A stretch of DNA of 64,000 nt from contig CM051456.1 in the NCBI GenBank assembly GCA_028274465.1, positions 61,800,753 to 61,864,752 on the forward strand. The letters run 5' to 3'. Made by a program: the position numbers and the translations under genes. This document shows positions 21,030-33,363 of the stretch, piece by piece (the stretch's first letter is position 1; each line of letters opens with the position of its first letter). The notes beneath the pieces were generated by a model. It was not told the DNA's origin. It did no database searches and saw nothing but the letters and a program-made list of their open reading frames with translations. The stretch comes from Plantago ovata (Eukaryota > Streptophyta > Magnoliopsida > Lamiales > Plantaginaceae).

Positions 21030-22295
21030 TGATGAATGTGTATTTTACACTTTCATTCGAGTCTTTTTCACCTATTTTAGCTACCCTCTATGTTAATTTA
21101 GCTATATTTTAGTACATTTTATTAGAATAGTGTCACGTTTCCCTTTAGATTTTATTTTACAGGTTTTGGTTGAAATTCAAAGATTTCCGGGCAATTATAT
21201 TGAAGTTGACAAGGAATTGGTGTTCCAAAAGCCTATTTGGAGTATCTGAAGGTTTCCGGATAGGATTTGAAGTCTAGGGGCCGAATCTGGAGGTTAGAAG
21301 GCTACTAGAAGTCAGAAACCGAGTACGAAAAGGGGAAGAAATCCAAAAACGCGGAATTCCGCGAGAAAAACCCGGGGGGCAAACTGCCGCGGAGCTGGGG
21401 CGAACCGCCCCGTGGTTTTTCGGAGCCTATATATAGTGCTCAGTTTTGCTCCGAAAATCATATCTTTCCAGACCTACTTTCTCACCTCTCTCTATAGTTT
21501 TAGGTAGGAACTTCCCGGGGCCTGTCCTGGGAGTTCTGTAGCTTAGGGGATACTTTTTCATAGCGGATTGGAGCTCGTAGAATCGCAATTCATCGGAGAT
21601 TGACAACCTTCGGTAACTTGTATCTTACAGTTTAATCTACTTATTTTATATATCTTTCAATATGTTTTCTTCTATGATTTCTATTGATTGCATGCCTATT
21701 ATGAGTAGCTAAACTTATCGTTGGTGGTAGTATGTGAATTCTTAGCGAAGGGAAGATAATCATGCTAATGGCTATATCGCGCATTATACTCCGTGTCATT
21801 GCTTTATTTCGTTGATCAGGCACAGCCTAAATTCTCGTATGTTGTATTAATTATTATGCACAATTGGACACTTGTCGACCATCAGACCAATTATCTTCGT
21901 AGTGTTGAATAATTACGGAACACATTAGGACAATAGTGATTGACTTGTTAGACCAATTATCTTCGTAGTGCTTAATATTTGCAACAGGACACTAGATTGA
22001 TTCAAAGATCTCTATGCAAGATCGAGGAATTTATGCATGATTATCGACCCGTTATGTTAAGAAGGATCATACTATCACCAATCTCCATTATCTGCTAGAA
22101 ACCCCCTTTTGCTATCTGTCTGCTGTTTTATATTCTCTTGTTAAATAGATTAAGCTAGTTATAGTCCTGAGAGACCGACACTCGAGTCATTCTACTGCTA
22201 CACTACGGTTTTCGTTGTAGTTGTGGATTGCCTTTGGCTAATTACAAATTTATTTGATCCGTTCGCGTTGGAACACGCCACCAGCGCGTTCATCA
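21030..22295 (+). repeat. E3 5' LTR
   Basis: 1,266 bp, TGATGAATGTG to GTTCATCA. The palindromic island at 21370-21415 uses GGGGCGAACCGCCCC; the TATA box TATATATAG is at 21428-21436. Confidence 0.94.
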
Positions 22296-22298
22296 AAT

Positions 22299-22316
22299 TG
22301 GCGCCGCTGTCGGGGA
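22299..22316 (+). other. E3 primer-binding site (tRNA-Asp type)
   Basis: TGGCGCCGCTGTCGGGGA, three bases after the LTR, differs at two places from the tRNA-Asp complement. Confidence 0.88.
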
Positions 22317-22463
22317 CTATACTCCTTTTTCAGTTTAATTTGTTTATATTTACAGCTTTAGATTCCTAATTCTATTAGTTTTAGTTTTCCTTTTTAATCT
22401 CTCTCTGATACTGCTTTCCTAGTTTGTTTCTAATCACCTTTCCTAGTCTGTTTCAGATTGTGT

Positions 22464-24785
22464 ATGCCGCATATACGTTCTGCAGGAACACCGCTTGCTG
22501 ATTCAATTGCTGAGATCGACAGAGTCTACCACCAAAGAAGGCGACTACTTGAAAGGCGCGCACTAGAGGAAATAGAGGAAACCGATTTCTCTGAATCTCT
22601 ACTCAGTCTTTTCAAGGAAATCGACGGAATGGCAGAAGCTAGACCACTGAAGGCATGAGTTCAACCCACCAAGGATCGAATGAGGGGACTGGCGATTGTC
22701 CTTTCGTCTGCAACCCGAGATCTCGAGATCAAGAACCACGCATTCCAACAACTTCCGAGGTTCTATGGCTTATCAAGGGAAGATGTGATGGGGTACTTGC
22801 ACAATATCGATGATTTCGTCAACCAACTCGCACGACCCGGAGCTGACATAACAACGGATGAGTTAAGGATGAAGGTTTTTGCTATGGGACTTGGCGACAG
22901 AGCCAAGTCATGGTTAAGTTCTCTTCCAGCAGGCTCGCTGGACACTTGGGAGAAGGTTTTTTCAGCTTTCATGGAGAAATACTTCCCTCACACCTTGACT
23001 ACCGCGCTAAAGGCGCAGATCACTGGATTCAAACAGGACTATGATGAGACCATCTACACCGCGTTCGAGAGGTTCCAAGATCTCACGAACAAGTGCCCTC
23101 ACCATGGTTTTGAACTTTCTGACCTAGTCCAACATTTCTACAATGGACTAACCTTCGAGAACCAGCAAGTGGTGGATTTCCAATGCCGTGGCAATATTTG
23201 GGAGGAAACCGCAGAAGCCGTCTGGGCAGTTTTCGAAAGGCTTGCTAAGGGTTCGCAGTTCAAGGACCCAAGAGCAATGGTTAGGAGACGTGGACCTGAA
23301 GCTCCACCGACTCAAGAAACCCCTATGTATAGGGGGAATGGGGATCAATTCGAGTGCTTTACCAACGAATTGAAGCAAGTCCTCAAGAGCGCCACCGGAA
23401 CAACTGTTTCGAACGAAGTATGCCGAATATGCAAGAACTATGGGCATGGGGCTCATATGTGTAGATCGGAGCTGGCATACGATGATGGCAACTGGGCTCG
23501 AGGAGGCGAAGAAGAAGCCTTTGCTATGGAGTTTGGTACTCAAGAAGTTAGCTACGGACAAGACGGTAGGAATCCTCGAGGTGGATTTTGGAGAAGGGGA
23601 TACCGTAACAATCAAGGATATGCACCGGCTAACCAAACTTATGGCCCTAACCAAGACCGTAGTAGGCTAAACTATGGTAATGATAACTGCGAAAACCCCG
23701 CTCCGAAAGAGCCACCGAAGTCGAAGTCGGCTCAACTGATGGAGAACTTGCAAAAGATGGTCGATCACACACAAAGTTTTCTCAAACGTTATGAAGAAGA
23801 TTCTGAGAAGAGTAGGGCAAGGCTCGATAGGTTGGAAGAGAGCACTAGTCTTGCCCATCAAAAGATGCAAGAGTTGATCGACCGAGGAGCAAGAAGGGAA
23901 CAAGGCAAACTGCCTAGCAGCACTGTGAAGTCGAATGCCATTACATTGGCTGGTGATGTACCTGACGAAATAACCATCAGGAAGGTTGTTAGGTGCGAGT
24001 GTTGCATGAAGGAAGAACTTCTACAGGTTGAGGAAGAAGAAAAGGACCTCGGTTCTGACGCAAGTGATGAGGAGCAAGAGGATCCCGAACCACTCCCTAA
24101 AAGTTTCGATGTTAAGGTAGGGATTGGTGAGCTTGAAGATGTCCTTGCCACACTAGATACGGGATCCTACTCAAACATAATCCCCTTGAATGTGTTTGAA
24201 AAGAGCAACATTGGAAAACTATCTGAGCAAAGGGCTATTGTGCAACTGGCGGATGGATCCTTTATGAGACCTGAGGGCGTTGTGAAAAATGTGTTGGTCA
24301 AGATTTGTGAAGCATCTATATACACCAATTTCGTAGTTATGCCGGCATCTGCACCTGGGACGGGGGATGTCATACTCTTAGGGCAAACATTCTTGACTAA
24401 ACTACGCTCAGTGATGGATATCTACCAAAGAACATGCACCATCGAAGTAAATGGCAAGCAACATGTGTTGCAAGCCATACCTGATCCACCAGAACCGCCA
24501 GATATTACTACTAACTATTGTGGTCTTGTAGCCTCTATTCTCTCTTATTCACAGGTTCGTGGCATGGAGAGGAGATCAATGAAGGGGAAGCCTAGTACCC
24601 GCAAAAAGAAGAGACAGGCGCAGACAGGAGTCGAGTCAAAGACTTTAAACAATGACGCTATCCGGGAGGCAACCCGGAATTTTTATCGCTTTCTTTACTG
24701 CTTTTCTGCATGCATTTCATTCTTGAACTATTTGCTTCTCGTATGCGAATTTGTTCATGTCTTTGTCGTATATGCTTATGTTTGA
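22464..24785 (+). pseudogene. gag-pro: E3 Gag-protease
   Basis: Closest relative of the E1 frame and the best kept in the window. The start MPHIRSAGTPLADS corresponds to E1. Parts: Retrotrans_gag core about 22740-23000 (GYLHNIDDFVNQL ... SLDTWEKVFSAFMEKYFP), a basic stretch, CCHC knuckle CRICKNYGHGAHMC at 23421-23462, a glycine/asparagine-rich linker with repeated YGP and GY units, a coiled-coil-like stretch, an acidic run (EEEEKDLGSD), and a retropepsin domain with DTGS at 24156-24167. The frame runs past the CCGGGAGGCAACCCGG hairpin at 24662. About one break. It would supply particle protein and protease but not polymerase. Confidence 0.93.
24662..24677 (+). repeat. GGGAGGCAACCC-type hairpin of E3
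   Basis: Same CCGGG-AGGCAA-CCCGG stem-loop as in E1, here overlapping the end of the Gag-protease frame. Confidence 0.7.
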
Positions 24786-25712
24786 GTGAGATTTTTCGAG
24801 TGGTTTTTTGAAAAAATTGGTTTCAGGGATTAAAACCGCATTTTCTGACGTCGGGAACCGTCTCCCCGCATTGGGGAGCACGGGGCGAACCGCCCCATGT
24901 GGGGGGCGAACCGCCCCGTGTGGGGCGAACCGCCCCACGGCCCCAGATCTTCAAAAACGCGGATTTCTTCCCCAAAACCTCATTTTCTTCATTCTTCTTC
25001 ATTCATCCTTCCAAAAAACCCGAAAAACGCGATTTCGTCTTCAAATCTTCATAACTTCTTCATTTCTTGACCAAATTTAGTGTTCTTTAGCTTAAATCGA
25101 AGCCTATTACATGATCTATCATCCTATCCGAACAGATTTCATCCTAATTCGTTATATTTGCAGATCTGAGGTATCATCCTTAGAACCCTAATTTTAGAAT
25201 TTGGGAGTTTTCTATTTTGAGCTTCAATTATGCTTATTTGATGCATGGGTATGTTGTTTGTGTGATTAGACATGTTATTTACTATCAATTGCATGCTCAA
25301 TTTTTCTTGGATTGTTGATTTGGGTATTTTGCTGCTAGATGATATATCTTGTTCTGCAATATGTCTTTATCTTTGATTTCTTGCATATGATTGTGTTTAT
25401 TGATGTAATGTTGGTGGATTTGACAATAGAATGCTTAATAGTTGAGTATGTGGATTTATGATGGTAGAATTTTTTCGCTGCTATGGTATGAATTGAGCCT
25501 TGTTATCAAGGATATTGGTTGTCTAGTAAGAGCATGATGTGATGTATTGCATGTAGTAGTTACATTGGTATGTTGCATGATGAAGAAGCTGGGCTAGACA
25601 TTACAGTTTGGGGAGTTCGATTGTCGATTTTATCACTCGAGTGTTTCGCTTTTACACTAGCATGTATTTGAGTCAGTTTTGTGTCATACGAGGTGCTAAC
25701 CGCTGTTTGTAG
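24786..25712 (+). other. E3 internal spacer with palindromic GC island
   Basis: The island at 24850-24945 has three GGGCGAACCGCCCC palindromes, the same word as in the E3 LTRs (E1 uses GGGCGAATCGCCC in both places). The rest is AT-rich and aligns with E1 10600-11325. No frame. Confidence 0.7.
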
Positions 25713-26215
25713 GTACCATACCAAGGGAAAGGAGCATTCTCGTATGATTGCTGTGAAGAACCATGTCAAGGAAGGTGACCTCGCTAGATGTGCGTTCGAG
25801 CCAAGGGGTTTTGCAACAACGTCGTGGATTATCCAAGAGGAGGAGCTAGAGTACACGTGGAGTAAGGACTCCTATGCCTATTCATGCACCACCGAAGGGA
25901 CAGAAACCATTATTACGTCATCACTCCATCACGAGGACTGCAGAGTTCGAGTGAACAGGAAGGCACCGGGACATTCTCGCTGCGACGGATTCAATCTTGA
26001 GTTCGCAGTTGCTAGAAGGTTCCAAAGCGCTAGCTTGGTTCCAAAACATAATGACATGGATGCCCAGCACCTTGTTGGGGTGCCCCTTGCCTGCCTCTAA
26101 AGTGAGCATCATATAGACATCGGTCGGATCCACCATAGAGAATGTGGTCGAAATTAAAGAAAAAGGTAGAAGACTTCTGAGTATCCGAGCAGCTTACTGA
26201 AACCTTCTCGTGGTG
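25713..26215 (+). pseudogene. E3 second-frame region, unrecognised
   Basis: It lies where E1 has its plant-specific second frame but does not resemble it. An open stretch (25681-26100) reads YHTKGKEHSRMIAVKNHVKE and similar, with no family I recognise. It may be captured or heavily diverged sequence. E4 is inserted immediately after. Low certainty that it ever coded. Confidence 0.35.
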
Positions 26216-28463
26216 TGATGAATGTGTATTTTACACTTTCATTCGAGTCTTTTTCACCTAATTTAGCTATCCTCTATGTTAATTTACCTATATTTTAGTA
26301 CATTTTATTAGAATAGTGTCACGTTCCCTTTAGATTTTATTTTATAGGTTTTGGTTGAAATTCGAAGATTTCTGAGCAATTATATTGCAGTTGACAAGGA
26401 ATTGGTGTTCCAGAAGCCTATTTGGAGTATCTGAAGGTTTCCGAATAGGATTTGGAGTCTAGGGGTTGAATCTGGAGGTTAGAAGGCCACTAGAAGTCAG
26501 AAACCGAGTCCGAAAAGGTGAAGAAATCCAAAACCGCGTCGAAAACGCGGAAATTCCGCGAAATTACTGTGGGGCGAATCGCCGGAGCCTGGGGCAAACC
26601 GCCCCGTGCTAATTCGGGGCCTATATATAGTGCTCAATTTTCTCTCCGAAAATCATATCTTTCGAGACCTTCTCTCTCACCTCTCTCTATAGTTTTAGGT
26701 AGGAACTTCCCGGGGCCTGTCCTGGGAGTTTTGTAGCTTAGGGGATACTTTTTCATAGCAGTTTGGAGCTTGTAGGACGGCAATCATCCGGAGACTGACA
26801 ACCTTCGGTAACTTTGTATCTTACAGTTTTATTCTACTTATTTTATATTCTTTCAACATGTTTTCTTCTATGATTTCTGTTGATTGCATGCCTATTATGA
26901 GTAGCTAAATTTATCGTTGGTGGTAGTATGTGAATTCTTAGCGAGGGAAGATAATCATGCTAATGGCTATATCGCGTATTATACTCCGTGTCATTGCTTT
27001 ATTTCGTTGATCAGTTGTAACCAAAATTCTCGTATGTTGTATTGATTATTATGCACACGTGGACACTAGTCGACCATCAGACCAATTATCTTCATAGTGT
27101 TGAATAATTACGGAACACATTAGGACAATCGTGTTGACTAGTCAGACCAAATTATCTTCGTAGTGCTTAATACTTGCAACAGGACACTAGATTGATTCAA
27201 AGATCTCTACAATGGACTAACCTTCGAGAACCAACAAGTGGTGAATTTCCCATGCCGAGGCAATATTTGGGAGGAAACCGCAGAAGCCGTCTGGGCATTT
27301 TTCGAAAGGCTTGCTAAGGGTTCGCAGTTCAAGGACCCAAGAGCAATGGCTAGGAGACGTGGACCTGAAGCTCCACCGACTCAAGAAGCCCCTATGTACA
27401 GGGGAAATGGGGATCGATTCGAGTGCTTTACCAACGAATTGAAGCAAGTCCTCAAGAGCGCCACCGGAACAACTGTTTCGAACGAAGTATGCCGAATATG
27501 CAAGAACTACGGGCATGGGGCTCATATGTGTAGATCAGAGCTGGCATACGATGATGGCAACTGGGCTCGAGGAGGCGAAGAAGAAGCCTTTGCTACGGAG
27601 TTTGGCACTCAAGAAGATAGCTACGGACAAGATGGTAGGAATCCTCGAGGTGGATTTTGGAGAAGAGGATACCGTAACAATCAAGGATATGCACCGGCTA
27701 ACCAAACTTATGGGCCTAACCAAACTTATGGGGATACTTTTTCATAGCAGTTTGGAGCTTGTAGGACGGCAATCATCCGGAGACTGACAACCTTCGGTAA
27801 CTTTGTATCTTACAGTTTTATTCTACTTATTTATATTCTTTCAACATGTTTTCTTCTATGATTTCTGTTGATTGCATGCCTATTATGAGTAGCTAAATTT
27901 ATCGTTGGTGGTAGTATGTGAATTCTTAGCGAGGGAAGATAATCATGCTAATGGCTATATCGCATATTATACTCCGTGTCATTGCTTTATTTCGTTGATC
28001 AGTTGTAACCAAAATTCTCGTATGTTGTATTGATTATTATGCACACCTGGACACTAGTCGACCATCAGACCAATTATCTTCATAGTGTTGAATAATTACG
28101 GAACACATTAGGACAATCGTGTTGACTAGTCAGACCAAATTATCTTCGTAGTGCTTAATACATGCAACAGAACACTAGATTGATTCAAAGATCTCTATGC
28201 AAGACCGAGGAATTTATGCATGATTATCGACCCATTATGTTAAGAAGGACCATACTATTACCAACCTCCATTATCTGCTTGAAAACCCCCTATTGCTATC
28301 TGTCTGCTGTCTTTATATTCTCTTGTTAAATAGATAAAGCAAGTTATAGTCCTGAGAGAACGACATTCGAGTCATTCTACTGCTACACTACGGTTTTCGT
28401 TGTAGTTGTGGATTGCCTTTGGCAAATAACAAATATATTTGATTGAATTTGACACGTTCATCA
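26216..28463 (+). mobile_element. E4: chimeric mini-element (LTR, gag piece, LTR) inside E3
   Basis: Flanked by the duplication TGGTG (26211-26215 and 28464-28468), so the outer ends are a genuine insertion. Parts: LTR-derived 26216-27207, gag-derived 27208-27731 (contains the CRICKNYGHGAHMC knuckle), LTR-derived 27732-28463. The LTR portions overlap, giving a direct repeat of about 465 bp (26743-27207 and 27732-28197). It lacks a primer site and polypurine tract and is broken. The gag piece is nearly identical to E3's. Confidence 0.9.
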
Positions 28464-28720
28464 TGGTGTAAAACGTTGTAGGGGGAGGTCCTGATACCAC
28501 TGCCCTTTCCCCTTCAACAGTTCACATCCTATTGGAGGGCTTCAGGATGGAGGATTCCATAACAGCGGCGGCTAATCTTGAGAATTCTACCTGCCACTAC
28601 GACTCTACTGGTAACGATGGTGATGACAGTAGTGACAATGAAGGCCATACGGGCAATGATGATTCTAATGGAGGAGTTGTTCCTGACCGGCCTAAAAATG
28701 GAACTACCGCACCTACCTGA
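28464..28720 (+). pseudogene. E3 second-frame region after E4, unrecognised
   Basis: An acidic, asparagine/glycine/serine-rich short frame (28532-28720; for example STGNDGDDSSDNEGHTGND). It may be a remnant of the element's second gene; no family recognised. Confidence 0.3.
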
Positions 28721-29396
28721 AGACCTGATGACACCATATAAAGCTCCCAGAGCAGGCCCAATAAATCACAAGCAGCATACTCAGCCGACCGAGGCCAAAC
28801 CATGGGGTAACATCTAGTATCACATCTTATTTCCTCATTTTCTTACTGCTAGGGACTAGCGTTAATATCATGAGGGGGGATGGGATTTAAGTGATCTAGT
28901 ATTGTTAGTTTGGAGCTTGACATTGGTAGGCTGAGTATAGTACCTCGCATGCTTCTTCCGTTTGCATTTGCATTTGCACGTTTACCGCTTTCTTAGATTT
29001 TTTAGGTTGCATTTCACTACATTCATCCTAGGATAGTCTTGCATGTTTTATATGGAGTCTATTGCCGAATTTTTTGAACTTTTTTATTGGGTAGATCAAC
29101 TAACTATGCCATTAATCGTATGCTTCATCTCTATGAATTTGTTTGAGGTTTTTCTCGCTTGGCTTGTCACATTTATGTATTGCACTTAGTTAAGCATGGT
29201 AGTCTCGACATCACTTAGTGGTGTTTTCTCTACTGCGGTTCACGAAGGCCTTTATAATAGGATGATGCATGTTAGGGTCTTATGATTGTTCCTCGAGTAA
29301 TTATGTACCTAAGAGGCAACAAGTCTTCACCATTCTTTGAGATTGCTAAATGCCTAGGAAGGAGGTAGTGTGAGGTTGTGTGATCCTTTGTTTATA
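28721..29396 (+). other. E3 noncoding 3' region, first part
   Basis: No frame. It aligns with E1 12620-13220: CCGAGGCCAAACCATGGGGT, GGGGGATGGGAT, CATCACTTAGTGGTG and GCGGTTCACGAAGG blocks. Confidence 0.7.
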
Positions 29397-29538
29397 AGCT
29401 ATTCTTCCGAATAGGTTTGGGGAGGGGGTTACACCATCATAGACTTGTTTCTGTTTTTCATTTTTCGTATTGTGAGTTTATTTTTCCTTTTCCGTGAATT
29501 TTGTACTCCAACCTATTCTTTCGAATAGGTTTGGGGAA
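29397..29538 (+). repeat. two hairpin/PPT-like units of E3
   Basis: Units at 29397-29425 and 29510-29538; the second is a perfect CCTATTCTTTCGAATAGG stem-loop followed by TTTGGGGAAG. Confidence 0.85.
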
Positions 29539-29583
29539 GTCGTGTGAGTCATTTTGTTTCTCTCTTTGTTATGCTACTGCTGG

Positions 29584-29726
29584 CTAAAAAAAAATCGAAA
29601 AAAAGAAAGAAAAATTCCAGAAAAAAAAGAAAAAAAGAATCTGGAAAGAAAAAAAAGAAAAAAAGAATCTGGAAAGAAAAAAAAGAAAAAAAAGAAAAGA
29701 CCCCAAAAAAGCAAAGAAGGGTCCAA
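29584..29726 (+). repeat. A-rich tract of E3 with GACCC/GGGTC stem
   Basis: A/G-only tract with an internal repeat of GAATCTGGAAAGAAAAAAAA, ending GACCCC...GGGTCC. Confidence 0.8.
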
Positions 29727-30342
29727 AAAAAAGAAAGCCAAATAGCAGTTTAGCAAAGTGTTGAGTCTTTTCCAGTTTTGTAATGTTCGTAATCATGTTT
29801 TTTGTTTTTTATCTTTTTTATCTTAAGTATTATCTGTTCTAGACCACCCTCGTCCTGCCATTCAGGAAGTGGTGAATAGCTTAAGACTTTACTTGAGAGA
29901 TAGGTAGAATAGGGGAGAGTTATCTTTTATAGGGAACCCTCCTTCGTTTGATGAGAGCCAGTATTGGTTCGACCTCTTTTGAGGAAAAGTCTTAACATGG
30001 TGGAACAGCAGTAAGTCCTCAGTTTCATAGGCACGGGACAACCATTCGTATCTTAGCATGCTTCATTACGTCGTCACTGACTAGGTCCAGGTAGAGAATG
30101 TTACGAGAGACTAACTTGTCTTGACATAAGTGCTTATGTGGATGTGTATAAGTCAATCGAGGTATTCTTCAACCTATATTCATGCTTTGATTTATATGGT
30201 TTTTGTTCATATGTTATTTGGTAGATTCAGTAGATTAGTTCATTTTATTTGGCATGAAACTCCATTTTGAGTCTTGCATGTTTTTTGTATTAGAGTCTAG
30301 CTTAGTTGCTTGAGGACAAGCAAAGGTTCGGTTTGGGGAGTT
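29727..30342 (+). other. E3 conserved 3' block, stem-loop and polypurine tract
   Basis: Same order of strings as in E1. The stem-loop TTGCTTGAGGACAAGCAA at about 30306-30323 is followed by the polypurine tract AAAGGTTCGGTTTGGGGAG ending at 30340. Confidence 0.85.
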
Positions 30343-31617
30343 TGATGAATGTGTATTTTACACTTTCATTCGAGTCTGTTTCACCTATTTTAGCTATCCT
30401 CTATGTTAATTAGCTATATTTTAGTACATTTTATTAGAATAGTGTCACGTTTCCCTTTAGATATTATTTTACAGGTTTTGGTTGAAATTCGAAGATTTCC
30501 GGGCAATTATATTGAAGTTGACAAGGAATTGGTGTTCCAGAAGCCTATTTGGAGTATCTGAAGGTTTTCGGATAGGATTTGAAGTCTAGGGGCCGAATCT
30601 GGAGGTTAGAAGGCTACTAGAAGTCAGAAACCGAGTCCGAAAAGGGGAAGAAATCCAAAAACGCGTCGAAAACGCGGAATTCCGCGAGAAAAACCCGGGG
30701 GCAAACCGCCGCGGAGCTGGGGCGAACCGCCCCGTGGTTTTTCGGAGCCTATATATAGTGCTCAGTTTTTCTCCGAAAATCATATCTTTCCAGACCTACT
30801 TTCTCACCTCTCTCTATAGTTTTAGGTAGGAACTTCCCGGGGCCTGTCCTGGGAGTTCTGTAGCTTAGGGGATACTTTTTCATAGCGGATTGGAGCTCGT
30901 AGGATCGCAATTCTTCGGAGATTGACAACCTTCGGTAACTTGTATCTTACAGTTTAATCTACTTATTTTATATATCTTTCAATATGTTTTCTTCTATGAT
31001 TTCTGTTGATTGCATGCCTATTATGAGTAGCTAAACTTATCGTTGGTGGTAGTATGTGAATTCATAGCGAAGGGAAGATAATCATGCTAATGGCTATATC
31101 GCGCATTATACTCCGTGTCATTGATTTATTTCGTTGATCAGGCACAACCTAAATTCTCGTACGTTGTATTAATTATTATGCACAATTGGACACTTGTCGA
31201 CCATCAGACCAATTATCTTCGTAGTGTTGAATAATTACGGAACACATTTGGACAATAGTGATTGACTTGTCAGACCAATTATCTTCGTAGTGCTTAATAT
31301 TTGCAACAGGACACTAGATTGATTCAAAGATCTCTATGCAAGACCGAGGAATTTATGCATGATTATCGACCCGTTATGTTAAGAAGGATCATACTATCAC
31401 CAATCTCCATTATCTGCTAGAAACCCCCTTTTGCTATCTGTCTGTTGTTTTATATTCTCTTGTTAAATAGATTAAGCTAGTTATAGTCCTGAGAGAACGA
31501 CACTCGAGTCATTCTACTGCTACACTACGGTTTTCGTTGTAGTTGTGGATTGCCTTTGGCTAATTACAAATTTATTTGATCCGTTCGCGTTGGAACACGA
31601 CACCAGCGCGTTCATCA
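30343..31617 (+). repeat. E3 3' LTR
   Basis: 1,275 bp, TGATGAATGTG to GTTCATCA, directly followed by the AGAGC target copy. Palindromic island at about 30695-30740, TATA box TATATATAG near 30749. Confidence 0.94.
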
Positions 31618-32488
31618 AGAGCCTTGCATAACATTGGATGACGATTGCAGTAATTATGACCTTGATCCTTCGTACTACTCCATTCTCTCCACGCTTTCAA
31701 TGGGTGATGATCCAAGAGGGTTCTTAGACACGTACGAGGAAGGTGTGTTGAGGATACCTCGTGAGAATGAGGAGGGGGTTATCTTATCACATGAGCAACT
31801 TTGTATGAGAGGATTTATGGGAGCCTTGAAAGGGTACGCTCGCAGATGGCTCAGAATCCCGCCGGAAGAATCGTTGCGCACTTGGGGTGAAGTAACCAGC
31901 AAGTTTCTGGAACATTGGGATAGGGACTCACCTCCCGGGACAAGGGCATGGACGTCTCGCTTCAGTAGTCAGCCACCAGAAATCGACATTGCCGATGAAG
32001 AGGAATGTGGAGAAGAATCCATTGATGAAGTCTCCTAAGTGCTTAGCTTGGATTCCACGTCCTTACTTGCGGATGTTGAAGTTGATGGTCGAGAGGAAGT
32101 CGTGGAGGAAGTAATAACTGAATCCATTGCTTCACTTGAGTCAGAAGGTGATGGCGTGAGTTGTGTTGAGGTCGAGGAGCCAATATCTGAAGATTTTGGT
32201 GTCTTTGAATCAATTGCGGCAGATACTCTTGATCTTGACTCCTACGTTCTGGTCCATGCACCCACCTACGAGTCCCAAAGGAGTTTCGATCCTCTTTACT
32301 CTTTTTATTTTCCATCTGATTCCCTTAGTTATTTTTTAGATTTTGTTTTTCTTGGTTTTGTTAATTTTAGTTTTCAGGGAATCGTGGACTTGCTTGAGCA
32401 GATACGGAGAGGAGCCAAGGATGGTTCCCAAGATGCGAGGAGTAATGGAACGGATGCACAAGATTCATTTCCATTTGATAATGGATAA
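31618..32488 (+). pseudogene. gag: E2 short Gag-like frame
   Basis: Continuation of E2 after E3. It reads FLDTYEEGVLRIPREN, GFMGALKGYARRWLRIPPEE and SLRTWGEVTSKFLEHW, a compact Retrotrans_gag-like core, followed by a long acidic segment (VEVDGREEVVEEV) and a hydrophobic, aromatic stretch ending near a TTTTCAG|G that looks like a splice acceptor. No zinc knuckle and no protease. It differs from the long Gag of E1/E3, so E2 and E5 form a separate non-autonomous group. About one break. Confidence 0.75.
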
Positions 32489-33168
32489 CATTAGTGGTAA
32501 TGATCTCCTGTCTGACATGTGGAGGGACTATTATGGGGATTTCAATCCCGATAATTAGTCTTTTCACATGTCCGCTCTCAGCTGACCGAGGCCAAATCGT
32601 TCGGTAACATCTAGTATCATTTTTTATTTACTCATTCTCTTTTGCTAGGGACTAGCTTAAGTTTCATGAGGGGGATGGGATGTGAAACAGGATGTTAAGT
32701 ATTGTTTGGCTTTGTGATGTTGAGTATGGTATCTTGTTTTTGTTTGCATTTGCACGTTTACCGCTTTCTTAGTATTTAGTTGCATACACTACATTCATCC
32801 TAGGATAGTCTTGCATGTTTTATGTGGAGTTTATTGCCAAATTTTTTGAACTTTTTTATTGGGTAGATTAACTAACTATAACATTAATCGTATGCTTCAT
32901 CTCTATGAATTTGTTTGAGGTTTTTCTCGCTTGGCTTGTCACATTTATGTATTGCACTTAGTTAAGCTTGGTAGTCTGGACATCACTTAGTGGTGTTTTC
33001 TCTATTGCGGTTCACGAAGGCCTTTATAATAGGATGATGCATGTTAGGGTCTTATGGTTGTTTGCCCGAGTAATTATGTACCTAAGAGGCAACAAGTCTT
33101 CACCTTGCTTTGAGATTGCTAAATGCCTAGGAAGGAGGTAGTGTGAGATTGTGTGATCCTTTGTTTGC
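32489..33168 (+). other. E2 noncoding 3' region, first part
   Basis: It starts with a relic of the E1-type second-frame end (LLSDMWRDYYGDFNPDN, about 32508-32558), then the conserved strings CCGAGGCCAAATCGTTCGGT, GGGGGATGGGATGTGAA and CATCACTTAGTGGTG. No frame beyond the relic. Confidence 0.65.
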
Positions 33169-33317
33169 AACCTATTTTTTCTAATAGGTTTGGGGAGGGG
33201 GTTACGCTATCATTAGACTGGTTTTTCATTTTTTGAGTGTGTGTTGTGAGTTTATTTTTCTTTTTTCTTTCGTAAATTTTGTACTCCAACCTATTCTTTC
33301 GAATAGGTTTGGGGAAG
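33169..33317 (+). repeat. two hairpin/PPT-like units of E2
   Basis: Units at about 33169-33199 and 33288-33317. The second is a perfect stem-loop with the GGTTTGGGGAAG tail; the first has a worn stem. Confidence 0.82.
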
Positions 33318-33363
33318 TCGTTTGTGAGTCATTTTAGTTTCTTTTTCGTTGTGCTACTGCTGG

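Larger units (their letters stand above)
21030..31617 (+). mobile_element. E3: Athila-like non-autonomous element inside E2
   Basis: Flanked by the duplication AGAGC (21025-21029 and 31618-31622). Parts: 5' LTR 21030-22295, tRNA-Asp-type primer site 22299-22316, Gag-protease frame 22464-24785, hairpin, internal palindromic GC island, an unrecognised region 25713-26215 and 28464-28720 split by E4, hairpin/PPT units, A-rich tract, conserved 3' block, PPT and 3' LTR 30343-31617. No reverse transcriptase or integrase. The LTRs differ at about 25 places in 1.27 kb (about 2%), younger than E2 as the nesting requires. Nearly whole Gag-protease; about one break. Confidence 0.95.
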
